Shown here piece after piece: positions 24,101 through 36,100 of a DNA stretch of 64,000 nt. Numbering within the stretch: position 1 is the first letter of the stretch; the number at the start of each line of letters is the position of its first letter. This DNA is from Pycnopodia helianthoides (lineage: Eukaryota > Echinodermata > Asteroidea > Forcipulatida > Asteriidae): NCBI GenBank assembly GCA_032158295.1, contig CM063243.1:372001-436000 (forward strand), given 5' to 3'. Under the pieces are notes generated by a model. It worked only from the letters and a program-made list of their open reading frames with translations. It ran no database searches and was not told the DNA's origin. The translations under genes were made by a program, and so were the position numbers.

Positions 24101-27100
24101 TCTGAACGCTGTTGACTCATCCAAACAGACGGCCATTCATCACATGATGAAAACCAACAACTACGGAACCTACGAGAATGAAGAGTTACTGGAGCTCCTA
24201 GTGAAGCTCGATGCCAAGGTGACATTACACGATAAACAGGGGAAGACACCACTGGATTACACCATGGAGACACGCTCTCGTAAGATGGCTACCGCTCTAC
24301 AGAGATTACAGGGTACCAAGGAAGCTAACTGGGTAAGAAACAAAATCATTCATTCTATGGCCATTGCTCTACAGAGATTACAGGGTACCAAGGAAGCTAA
24401 CTGGGTAAGAAACAAAATCATTCATTCTATGGCCATTGCTCTACAGAGATTACAGGGTATCAAGGAAGCTAACTGGGTAAGAAACAAAATCATTCATTCT
24501 ATAGTAGGTGAAGACGCTGGGGGGAAAAGTACCAATCAAGCTTTCCTTCCTTGAAATGTTCTGAGCATTAAAAAACCTGGGTGAAGAATTTGCCCAGTTG
24601 CTTAGCATGAAGGGTGTAATCTTATTAAACAAAAAGATTATGTCAAAATATCCGCACATTTAATTCATGTCATCTTCTTGGAAAATGTGGGGATTGTAAT
24701 AACTGTTTCCTTTCAAAAAGTAGTTGCAAGGCCCTTGAAATAAAAGATAAAATAGTGTGGGCAACTTCATTCCAACGACACACCTGTTATAATTAGTCTG
24801 GGATTGGGAGTACTAGCCAATGGTTATTGAGTGTAATTTTATCCTTGCACCGAATGCTTAATTTATCAAAATAGGTATTAACCAGCCCCTAATTCATAGA
24901 GCGGCTGAACACGTTGACTGCCGGTCATTATATTTGTAGTGCGTTCCCATTTGCCAAGTGCGGTGCGCATGCGCGCATAAGTGCTATAGGTTCTATACAA
25001 ACAAACAAAAATTAACATGCACATTCTAAGGTCGATGTCCTCACCACTGCCAGGAAGCGTATGTGTTGCGTGCTCAGTGATGCCAGTGTATTTAAATAAC
25101 AATACAAAGCCCTTTCATTCACTACGAGTATACTCGTAGTGGCAGAATCCGTCTAACCTGTTACTACGAATATACTAGTAAGCAGCAGTCATTGTGATAA
25201 GCAGTCAATTCTGCTAAGCAAAAATAAGCAGATACCAGTCACATACATGTATTGTTGTACAGTAAATGTTACATAGTATTTTAGCTGGTAACCTTATTCT
25301 GGTGACATAATTTTGTTGTGCTCAGCTACGTTTTTGTGCCCTATGAAATCGACGCCAGTTCACTTTGGGATTCAAAATCATTTTCCATTATCCTTGCTGT
25401 ATTATTTTCAATCAACTATTTTTTTCTAGCCATTAATAATCTGTTTTGTCAATGAAACTTTTGCAGTTTGTAATGGCTCATATTTTGTTAAAGGAACATT
25501 ACAGAATTGTAATGTAATAATTGTAATAATTACCTCTAGCTACCGGGCTATCTCGGTGGTCCAGTTGGTAAGACACTGCTCTAGAATTGCAAGGGTCGTG
25601 GGTTCGAATCCCACCCGAGTAACATGCCTGTGATATTTTTTCACAGGACTCTGTGGAAAGTACTGAGTATACAGTGCTAGCACATCGGTGTATGGGTAAA
25701 AACCAAAATTAATATTCTTTATCCCCGATGCAAAATTTAACATCTATTACAGAATTGGTAAGAAAAAAACTTGTAAAGTATACTTTTGATCACAGATTTA
25801 CATAAAACTTACACTGGCTAATGATGATGGTAGTAGAAAACATCTCTTTAAATATTTCTGTCTGAAATGCCATATTTGATGAGAAATGAATAAACTAATT
25901 TTCCGATTGGAGTTTATCGCTCAGTGAGCGTTTTATTCATTTGTTGAATCTATATGATTTCATGCAAATGTGTAATCGGTTTTTCACTATTTTCTTGTGA
26001 CCCAGATGGCCGATCGATCTCAAACTTTTACAGGTTTGTCAGTTTATGTATATGGTGGATTACATAAAGTGCTCACACTGCCAGCAACTGTTTTTGTTAG
26101 CAAAAACCAATTTTGTAATGTTCCTTTAACGGTTGTGGTTCTGAAGCACAATCAGACCATCGGAAAGCCATTATGTAACGTGTTGAAACATTCTTGAATT
26201 GCATTGTCAAGGTGTTGCCCAAGCCTGTCCTGCACGCATGGACGGATGGTTTGAACTTCCCAACACAAAAGCCAGACTTTGAAGCAGACGCCCAGGCTAT
26301 GATGAAGTTACTTGAGTCAGATACTAAAGGGACCAGTAACTCTGAAGAGGAGGAGAGGGAGAAAGTCAAAGCAGTGGTTGACAAGCAGTCTGGTATAACG
26401 GAAGGAGGGTAGGTCATGTCATGGAGTCCTACAAATTAAGGTCAAAGGTCGGGGGACGAGAGATGCATGATTCAAGTCCCATCAATCTATGGCCCTTTTC
26501 GATTTCACGGCTTCGGCTCCAAAATCGGCTCAGGCTAGCTAGGCTCCCTCAATTATTTTAACTTACGCATGCTTTGCGGTCAGGGTTTCAGACAAGAAAA
26601 CTGGGCCAGAAGCCCAATCCGGAGACGAAGCCGTGGATTCGAAAAGGGCCTATGTAATTATTTTCCCCTATGGTTGATGTAACAAGAATAGCTATTCGAC
26701 AGTGATGACGTCACTATACGCCTCTCTTAATATTCATGCATGACGTCATAATTCGGACCCAAAATGAGGCCGTAGGCGCACGTCCGCCACCACTTGCAGT
26801 GGCTGCGCCTGTAGCCTCGTGTTGGGTTAGAATTGTGACGTACTCATGCATAAATATTAAGAGAGGCGTATTGCTCTAAATACCCGGCTGTCAGACAAAC
26901 ATTCCACCACTTATGTGACCTCCGCATCGTCAACACGCCAAAGTGCACTAGTAGGTTAGTCAGTACACACCAGTTAACATAAAACTTGGACATGTGCGCG
27001 CCTGTAGGGTAGTGAAATTTGACACTGAGAAGTTTGTCTGAGATCTGGGTACTTAGCTTCTATTTTTAGCATTAGAGCAGAGTGCTATTGCACCCAATAA

Positions 27101-30100
27101 TCTAATTTATTACACAGCTAAATTATTCAACAAAGTAACAGAGTTATGTTCAAATTACATCTTCATTTTCAGTGTGGTGTTGATGGATGAAGACCAAGAC
27201 ATTCCATATGATGTAACGATGACTAAAGTAGATGTCAAAAGTGGTCAGTATGGTATGAACAACTTCTATATTATGCAGGTAAGTAAACAGCAAAGATATT
27301 AAGACGTCGAAGGGGTTTGTTCATATTTAAAGGCCCTGTACACTATTGGTAAGATCGAAAAACACAATGTTCACAGATAACTTACATGATTTAAAGTAAA
27401 TAATGGTAGAAAAGGTTCCTTAAAATATTTCTGCCTAAAATGCTATCGTTTCTGAGAAACGAGTAAAACAATAGTAATTATCGCGCGCGATAATTTGAAA
27501 AAACAGAAAACACATAAGATCTCTTTTCACTATTTTCTCGTGAACTCGATGACCAATTGAGCTCAAACTTTCACAGGTTTGTTTGTTCATACATATGTTT
27601 AATCACACAAAATGTGGACACTGATTTTGAGCTGTTACCAAAAGTGTACAATACCTTTAATGAATGACCCGTTTTTATTCTGTAGACATTTTATTGGGTG
27701 ACTGATTGGCATAAAAGAATGAATGAGAGTCCGGACAGGGGAGAGTACAGTCAATATATACAAAGTTTATATATTGTTTTATAATAATAATAATAACAAT
27801 AATGGATTTATAGAGCCCCTTATGCAAGCCTCAAAACGCTTTACAGTAAAACAACAAGTAAAAAAAGAAAGAATGCAAAAAAAATAATATAAAATTCAAG
27901 TGAATTGGGCGAATTAAAGCCAAAAAGTGAATGGCAATAAACACACTGAAATATCTAATATTATCCAAGCTGCATAAATACAAAGACAAAAATATCAAAT
28001 GCGAAAAAGGGTGTAAAAAGGGATAAAAAGAGGAGGATTAAAAGAGGGGAGAGGTTACCAGCACATACACCCTCAGCCAGATCCTCCTTTTTATTGATTA
28101 TCTTCTTTGACACATTTTTCATTTCTTATTCCATCATATTTTTTTGTCTCCTTTTAGATTATTCATCAGACAGGCAAGGATATGATCTTACTGTTCACAA
28201 AGTGGGGTCGTATCGGTGACGTTGGCCAATTCCAGAAGACGCCCTTCAACTCTAAAGAAGAAGCAATCAAAGAATTTCAGAAGATCTTCAAGTCAAAGAC
28301 CGGAAATGAGTGGGGGAATGTCAAAGAGTAAGTCATAGCACACATATCCTAGTAGCTAGATCAAGGCGCTTTATAACATTATCCCTGTGCATCAGGCATA
28401 CCTTTGGAACCATTCCTCTAACTTTCTCAACTCGCTGGGGAGCATACTACCCCAAGCTGCTTAAATTAGCACTAAGGAGTTAACTCTAACACAATACCAT
28501 CTCAGCCCTCACAGGTTCCTATTTATACACCTGGGTTAAGAGAAGCAATTTATGGTTAAGTGTCTTGCTCAAGGGCACAAGTGTCATGACCGGGAATCGA
28601 ACCCACAGTCTGATGATTCAACCCATCAGAACTTGAGTCTGATGGCTAAGATCACAACATGCCACAATAGTAGCTTTCTTGATGTAGCTCAATGTATGAC
28701 CGTGTTCGTGGACCACTGGTATTTAATACTTTATGGCGTGTCCTTTTTCGAGCGTTCAAGCTCTGGTGTTTCTGACCAGCAGAGTGTGGGTTCAAGTCCC
28801 GGTCTTGACACTTGTGTCCTTAAGCAAAACACTTAACCATTATTGCTGCGTCCTCCGGATTGGACGTAAAGCTGTAGGTCCCATGTATTGTGTGATGCAC
28901 ATAAAAGTTACACTTACCGTGAAGAGATCAGGGTTTGCCTTGGTGTTTCTGTCAGTGGCTGCTGACTGCGCCATAGCGCCTTGTAAACCATTAGAAGGTG
29001 CTCCATAAATGGGTCTCATAGCTCTGCTTATTCTGTTCAAAAACAAATAATGAGCACTTTGATTCGCCTGTTTGGGGTGTGATAAAGCGCTGTATAAGAA
29101 CCCAGTACTATTGTTATTGCAAATCAGTGAACAGTCTCTCAACCAATTTGGATAAGTCCTGGATGCTCCAATGTTATCATCTTCAATTTCATTCATGTCT
29201 ATTATTAGTCAAGATGACAACTTGTGTACAAAGTATCACAATGAATCATCTTACTAAAGCCAATATTAGGTTCAGATGAAGCATTGGATTCTATACCAAG
29301 AGACTGTCTCACACCTAATGATAACAGACAATGGCATTTTATTACAAGCATGAATCACCTTAGCTTTCGATCTAACCGGACCTTCATCAGAGGCATAGTC
29401 AAAACATAAACATAAAACCACATCCATGGGAATCAATATAATACATAAGACGGAAGCTCATGGAATTGTTTGAAGTTTTATTATCAAAAATGCAAAAGAT
29501 TTGGATTCATGTCGTTGATGAGGAAGACTCTCCAAGAGTAATATTTAAGAACGAAATCATCTTTTTCTTCATCAGTTTCCAGAAGGAGCCTAAGAAGTAC
29601 CAGTTGTGTAGAAAGGATAGATGGAGAGCAAAGAGAAAAAAGGTCCTCAAGAAGTTTCAGTTTAATTTTGACTCATCGATCCCGTCTAAGTTACCTTCAT
29701 CCCTACAGGGCATCATCAAGGAGCTGGTGAGTCTAGTTGTGTACATCGATGTCATCATTACCCAGATCTGTGAGGTTTCTGATTTAAGGAGTTGTTTTGA
29801 AGATTATCTTGTGTCTTCATAATCGTTTGAAATCACAATCAAGTTTAAGATGCAGCCCATAGTGATTTGTTTCATTTGGTGTTCTAATTAAGATCATCTA
29901 GACTGTGTCAATCTGTTTAACATTTAGGTGTCTTAGTTACCTATTAGTAAAGGTTATTAAATTAAAACTATAGTTTGTGCTTAGTGTTAAATATATCTGT
30001 AGAACGAATGATGAAATATATAAGTTGGAAGATGGAATGTTCCCTTTGCCTTGTTAAATCAAACATTCCTTATAAAAAATGTACAACTCATGACAATATT

Positions 30101-33100
30101 CTCACACTGCACTCATTCATAAACATTCACTGTATGATTAATCATTTTCATGTGCACAAGTTTCAGGAAAATTGTTAATATTTTTATAAGTTTTCTGTTG
30201 GTAATTGTTTTGATATGATGTATTAATTTATTTATTTATAATTTATATTATTTGGTTCATTCTGAAGTATTGTTTCCATATTTGCCATCAGATCAAACCA
30301 GAGCTGCTATCAAGAGGCTTATTGGAGTCAGGAATCGACACAGAATTAATCGGCCTTGGAAATTTCATCTCTAGAGATGTTCTTTTGAAGGCCAAAGAAG
30401 TTCTGGAAAAAATTGGGTACAGTAGAGTGGTGTTTCCTTGTGATTTTCATTTCTCCCTTTGTTGTTTTTTGTAAAATATTTATATATATTCGGTTTGCGG
30501 TAACACCATGTGTATAAATATCTACTTTGCTGTGTAGATTTTGTTCTTTAGAGAACTTGTCTTGCTATTTATTCTACTACCGCGGAGTAGATATTAGAAA
30601 TTCGGGAGACTTCTCAGTTCTGAAAAGAACTGTCCTGCTTATTAACTACTACCTGGGCGGGAGGTAGGAAATCGGCCTGGACTACTACTTTAGCTTTATA
30701 CACATGGTGTTACCGCAAACCGAATATATATTGATACCTCATCATGCAATGTCTCAAAACCCAATATTTATGTTATATACATATGTTATATCTCAAGATT
30801 TTAGAATACTAAGACGTTTTTGTTTCTCCACAGTAAACTCTTGAAGAAGTGTGAGGAAGATCAGAGTAAACCATTCAGTGATGTAAATCAGCATCAGGCT
30901 GATATGGAGAAGGTGAGAATCACAAGTCTTAATCTTAGATGGACCTTTAGGAATGTTACTCTCTGAAACTTTAATTGACCTATGTCTTCCCTGTAATTGA
31001 CCATTGGCTTCTCTTTAATAGACCCTTCCCATGAAATATGCAAATGGTACATCGCGCGTGCGCACTCTCCCTACTGGTTGGCAAAATGAGTGAACATCGC
31101 GCCTTTTTGCATGGGACTGATGGTGGCGTGACGCACACGCGTTTGTGTGTCTGCCTAATGCACAACTCTATGGCGTTTGCCAACCAGCAGCGTCTGTACG
31201 CATGCGTGAATGTAATTTACATATTTCATGGGAAGGGTCTATTGACCATTGGCTTCTCTTTAATTGACCATTGTCTTCCAGGTGTGTGACTTGAGCAGTG
31301 AATACTTTGAGCTTATTCCAAATAAAGACTTTGCCTTTGAAAAGATGTCTCCATTGACCAACACCAGGGAGCTGTCAACACACGCCGGCCATCTTGAGAT
31401 TCTGATTGACCTCTCTACTGCTAACATGATCCTACTGGGGGCACAGTATCAGGTCAAAGGTCAGTATCAGGCTTACAGGGGGTGGGGGGGGGGGCGTTGG
31501 TGAGAGAGCATCAGGTCAAAGGTGTGTAGATTGCTTCATGAATCTATGGGGGTCACAGTACCGGGTCAGTAGTTAATACCTAGCTTACAGAAGCCTACCG
31601 GAAGGGGCACATCAGGTCAAAGGTCAGAGGAAGCTGATTTCAGATTGGGACTATCCACTGACAATAAAAAAGACTTGTGCAAATCTGTTAAACAACTAGG
31701 AACAGATAAAAAACATGAACGGATTAGAAGAGAGTCTAGTGGCAGGATGGCCCTGAGTTACATTAAAGGATACATAATTGACAAGTGCGGGACTTGAATC
31801 TGCGACCTCTAGATTAACTTGCCAGTGCTCTACCAACTGAGCCCAGATGTGGGCCGTCTCCCACTTTGTTGGTTTGACAAGTCCCTTTTTTAAACTCAAT
31901 GCGTACAGATATATATTAATTTGCTTGTAACAACTTTGAACTTTTTATTTCTAGCACCAGGTTCAACCTCTGTAGGGGCACCTATCAACCCAGTGGACTA
32001 TATCTACAGAGCGTTAGGCTGTCAGATCCGTCTCATGAAAGAGGACGATCTGGAAACCCAACTCTTACTCCAGCATATCAACCACTCGGGTAAGTTATTG
32101 GTTTACTTCAGTTCCATTTGGCTTCAAATCCATGTATCCGTTGTGCATATGGTATTGAAGTATGAGACCTGTTCCTTTACAAAGCACCATGTAATGGTTT
32201 ACAAGGTGCTTTGGCGCAATATGCTGCCAATCAAACCAGGAACACCGGGGCGAACCCCTTCTCTTTACGATAAGTGCACTGGGTTCTTTTACGTGCATTA
32301 CACAACACACGGGACCAACGGCTTTACGTCCCATCCGAAGGACAAAGTGTCACAACCGGGACTCGAACCCACACTGCTAAACAGAAACACCAGAACTTGA
32401 GTACGGTGCTCTTATCCGCTCGGCCACAACACGCCATGTACAAGTTTTGACCTAGATGCTAAGAACTTGATCTGTGAGACGTTATCAGAAGTGCTGAGAC
32501 ACCTGGTGCGGTAGAAGCCATCTCTGTATGATGCATGGAGATTAAAGTGGCAAACATTTCGTTAACTACAAAAGCTGTACCAGACTATTTGCATGTATTG
32601 TTTTGTGCAGTAGTAGTGACGGTCTGTTAAAACACTAACAGACACATGGATTTTTAGAAAAACGCAATATGTTCACGTAAACATTCTCATGGATTTTTGC
32701 CCTTATACTTTCCAGTAAAATGCCCTTCACATTAGGTTGTCAGGTTTTTGTTTAAATGGACTAGAGATTGTGCATGATTTGTGTTGTTAGTGTGGATTGG
32801 TCTTCTGTACATTCTGATATACCTGCGTACGTCTTTGTCAAACACCAACAGTTACATATTCTTCTGGAACATTTGATGACATTGTAGGATGTATCAAAAC
32901 TTCCAATCATAAAATTCAGAACTTCTTGTTTAAATTTCCACGAATCGTTTTAAAAGACACCTAAAAGGAAACTTCTTCTTTTCACTTTCCTCGCTTCTTA
33001 AGGCAAGGAAAAAGCAACCAATATCGAAGCCATCTTCCGTTTATCAAGAGATGGGGAAGATGAGAGGCTGAACTCATGTGGAGTTGACAATCACAAACTG

Positions 33101-36100
33101 CTATGGCATGGAAGTAAATGTTCTAATATTATCAGCATCTTAAAGAAAGGACTTCTGATTACTCCTCCTGAAGCAGAAATGACTGGAAGTAGATTTGGAA
33201 GGGTAGGTTAATATCTCTTGACGCTATGCTCTATTAAATGTAGAGAGGAGAGAGTCAAGTATAATGTTTGTTCTAAGTGCTTCAACTATAACCAGTTAAA
33301 CACCCAAGTCGATCCTTGTCATTTGATTGGAGGATTGAAGGTCACATGGCATTCATTATTCAAACCATTACATGGCCTCCGTCAGAAACTGTGCATTTTG
33401 GTACTTTTTAATAGATGTTAAATTTGGGCACTATTCATCTCATTTTGTCAATTCTTTGATTTTGTTGTTGACAGGGAATCTACACTTCAGATACTTTCGT
33501 GAAGAGTCTTGCATATTGTGACGAGTACTTTGACAAATCAGACACAAAGTTTATGTTCTTGTGTGAGGTAAGAATCTGGGTCTTTTAGTTTTCTGACTGT
33601 TGAGAAAACACCCGAGTCAGAAGTCAAGTTATTGTTTATTGTTAATGTTTTCTATGTACAAGCAGTTGACACTGGATGTCATGATAACTGTCAAATATTT
33701 TCCCTTGGTGACGTGCATTTTGTATTTTGTCACATCGGATGGCCGAAACAAAAGCCGACCGTACTTTACACTCTGGAGCATGGTCAGAGCATACACTCCT
33801 TGTGCAATACTTTGTTTCACCCTCACAAAGAGGGAAATTGGTGTTGGGAAAAAAAAAGAGTAAAATTCTGCCTTTGTGTGGAGGTTACTGTTTAAAGGAA
33901 CATTACAGAATTGGTAAGAAAAAAATTTGTAAAATTTACTTTTTGATCACAGATTTACATAAAACTTACATGGTCTAATGATGACGATAGTAGAAAACAT
34001 CCCCTGAAATATTTCTGGCTGAAATGTCATATTTGATGAGAAATGAATAAACTAATTTTCCGATTGGAGTTTATCGCTCAGTGAGCGTTTTATTCACTTG
34101 TTGAATCTATATGATTTCATGCAAATGTGTAATCGGTTTTTCACCATTTTCTCGTGACCCAGATGGTCGATCGATCTCAAACTTCTACAGGTTTGTCAGT
34201 TTATGTATATGGTGGATTACATAAAGTGCTTGCACTGCCAGCAACTGTTTTGTTAGCAAAAACCAATTCTGTAATGTTCCTTTAATCCTTGATTCCAGGC
34301 CTTTATCATTTTATTGTAAAAAAAGGATAACGTGGCATCCAGAGGCTTCCACCATTGTATATCTTTGTATTTCAGTTCAGTGGAGGCAAGTCTGGGTGGA
34401 CTGAGATTCCAGCCTTGGCTCCGGCCATCGGCCAAATTGGCGGCCATATTTCAGGGCCGAGGTTTTGTGACTCACAGAGCCTGAATATGGATTTTCCGGG
34501 AAGAAAACAAACAAATCAACTCAATCTTGGCTTTGTTTAAAGTCATGGTTTCTTTGTGCCCCAGAAGTACTCTTTCAGAAAAATGCTTCTGGCAGTTCCG
34601 CCCAAATAACCCCGTCAGGCTAGAAGTGAAAAAATGGAAGATCCCCAGCGGTAATTGGTTAAAGAGTTCAAACTCACCTTTTAAGAATTAAGCAGTTCCA
34701 ATTTTATGTTACAACATTTAGAAAGCACATGTTATCAAAACGCTTGTTTGGATGAATTTTATATTATTGTGCATCAGACTCTGCAACTATTACAGTAAAA
34801 AGTTTCAGATTTCTTAATCTGGTTTTGATCATGGGGAAGATGTTTGTACTGATAGTGGCGTGTCATGGCCGAGCGGTTAAGTGCACCGGAGTCAAGCTCT
34901 GGTGTTTCTGATCAGCAGAGTGTGAGTTCGAGACACAGGCGTGACACTTGTGCTCTTGAGCAAGACACTTAACCATTATTGCTTCAACCTTCGGGTGGGA
35001 CTTAGGCCCCGTGTGTTGTATTAAAAACTGTCAGTGCATGTAAAAGAAAAGACCCCAGTACAGTTACCACTTACAGAAGGGGTTCGCCCTGGTGTGTCTG
35101 GCAGTACAGTTACCACTTACAGAAGGGGTTCGCCCTGGTGTGTCTGGCAGTACAGTTACCACTTACAGAAGGGGTTCGCCCTGGTGTGTCTGGCAGTACA
35201 GTTACCACTTACAGAAGGGGTTCGCCCTGGTGTGTCTGGCAGTACAGTTACCACTTACAGAAGGGGTTCGCCCTGGTCTGTCTGGCAGTACAGTTACCAC
35301 TTACAGAAGGGGTTCGCCCTGGTGTGTCTGGCAGTACAGTTACCACTTACAGAAGGGGTTCGCCCTGGTGTGTCTGGCAGTACAGTTACCACTTACAGAA
35401 GGGGTTCGCCCTGGTGTGTCTGGCAGTACAGTTACCACTTACAGAAGGGGTTCGCCCTGGTGTGTCTGGCAGTACAGTTACCACTTACAGAAGGGGTTCG
35501 CCCTGGTGTGTCTGGCAGTACAGTTACCACGTACAGAAGGGGTTCGCCCTGGTGTGTCTGGCAGTACAGTTACCACTTACAGAAGGGGTTCGCCCTGGTG
35601 TGTCTGGCAGTACAGTTACCACTTACAGAAGGGGTTCGCCCTGGTGTGTCTGGCAGTACAGTTACCACTTACAGAAGGGGTTCGCCCTGGTGTGTCTGGC
35701 AGTGTGTCTTATCCTCACCTAGAGCGAGGCTGCACTTCAGAGGGGAAAGGGGAAAACACCAGATTAAGTGTGATTTAATGCAGATGTTTAATCATGAAAG
35801 ACTATTAGAATCATGCAGGGCAAATTACTTGAACCAAATTTTGGATAAGAATTACCATTGATGTGAATGACATTGTGTTGATATATCCAGGTTGCCTTGG
35901 GGAAAATGGCCATCAATCCATCAGACCCAGACAAAGTTGTTGATCAAGGTTTCCAGAGCACATTTGGCAGAGGATATTACAGATGGAAATCCACAAAAGA
36001 CTTACTTCTTCCATCAGGTGAGTTTGTATAATGCTTGACATTTCATCGAGTGTATCTCAACGGTGAGTTGGCCAAGTGGTGTAGAGCATTGAACTCAAGT

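Noticed and set aside
25548..25622. Possible tRNA gene in intron 27
   Set aside because: It lies within a 236-bp insertion bounded by a 12-bp target duplication; the anticodon arm does not fold well by eye.
35034..35861. Plus-strand ORFs of 275, 228 and 194 codons
   Set aside because: They are read-throughs of a 46-bp minisatellite in all three frames inside a SINE in intron 37.
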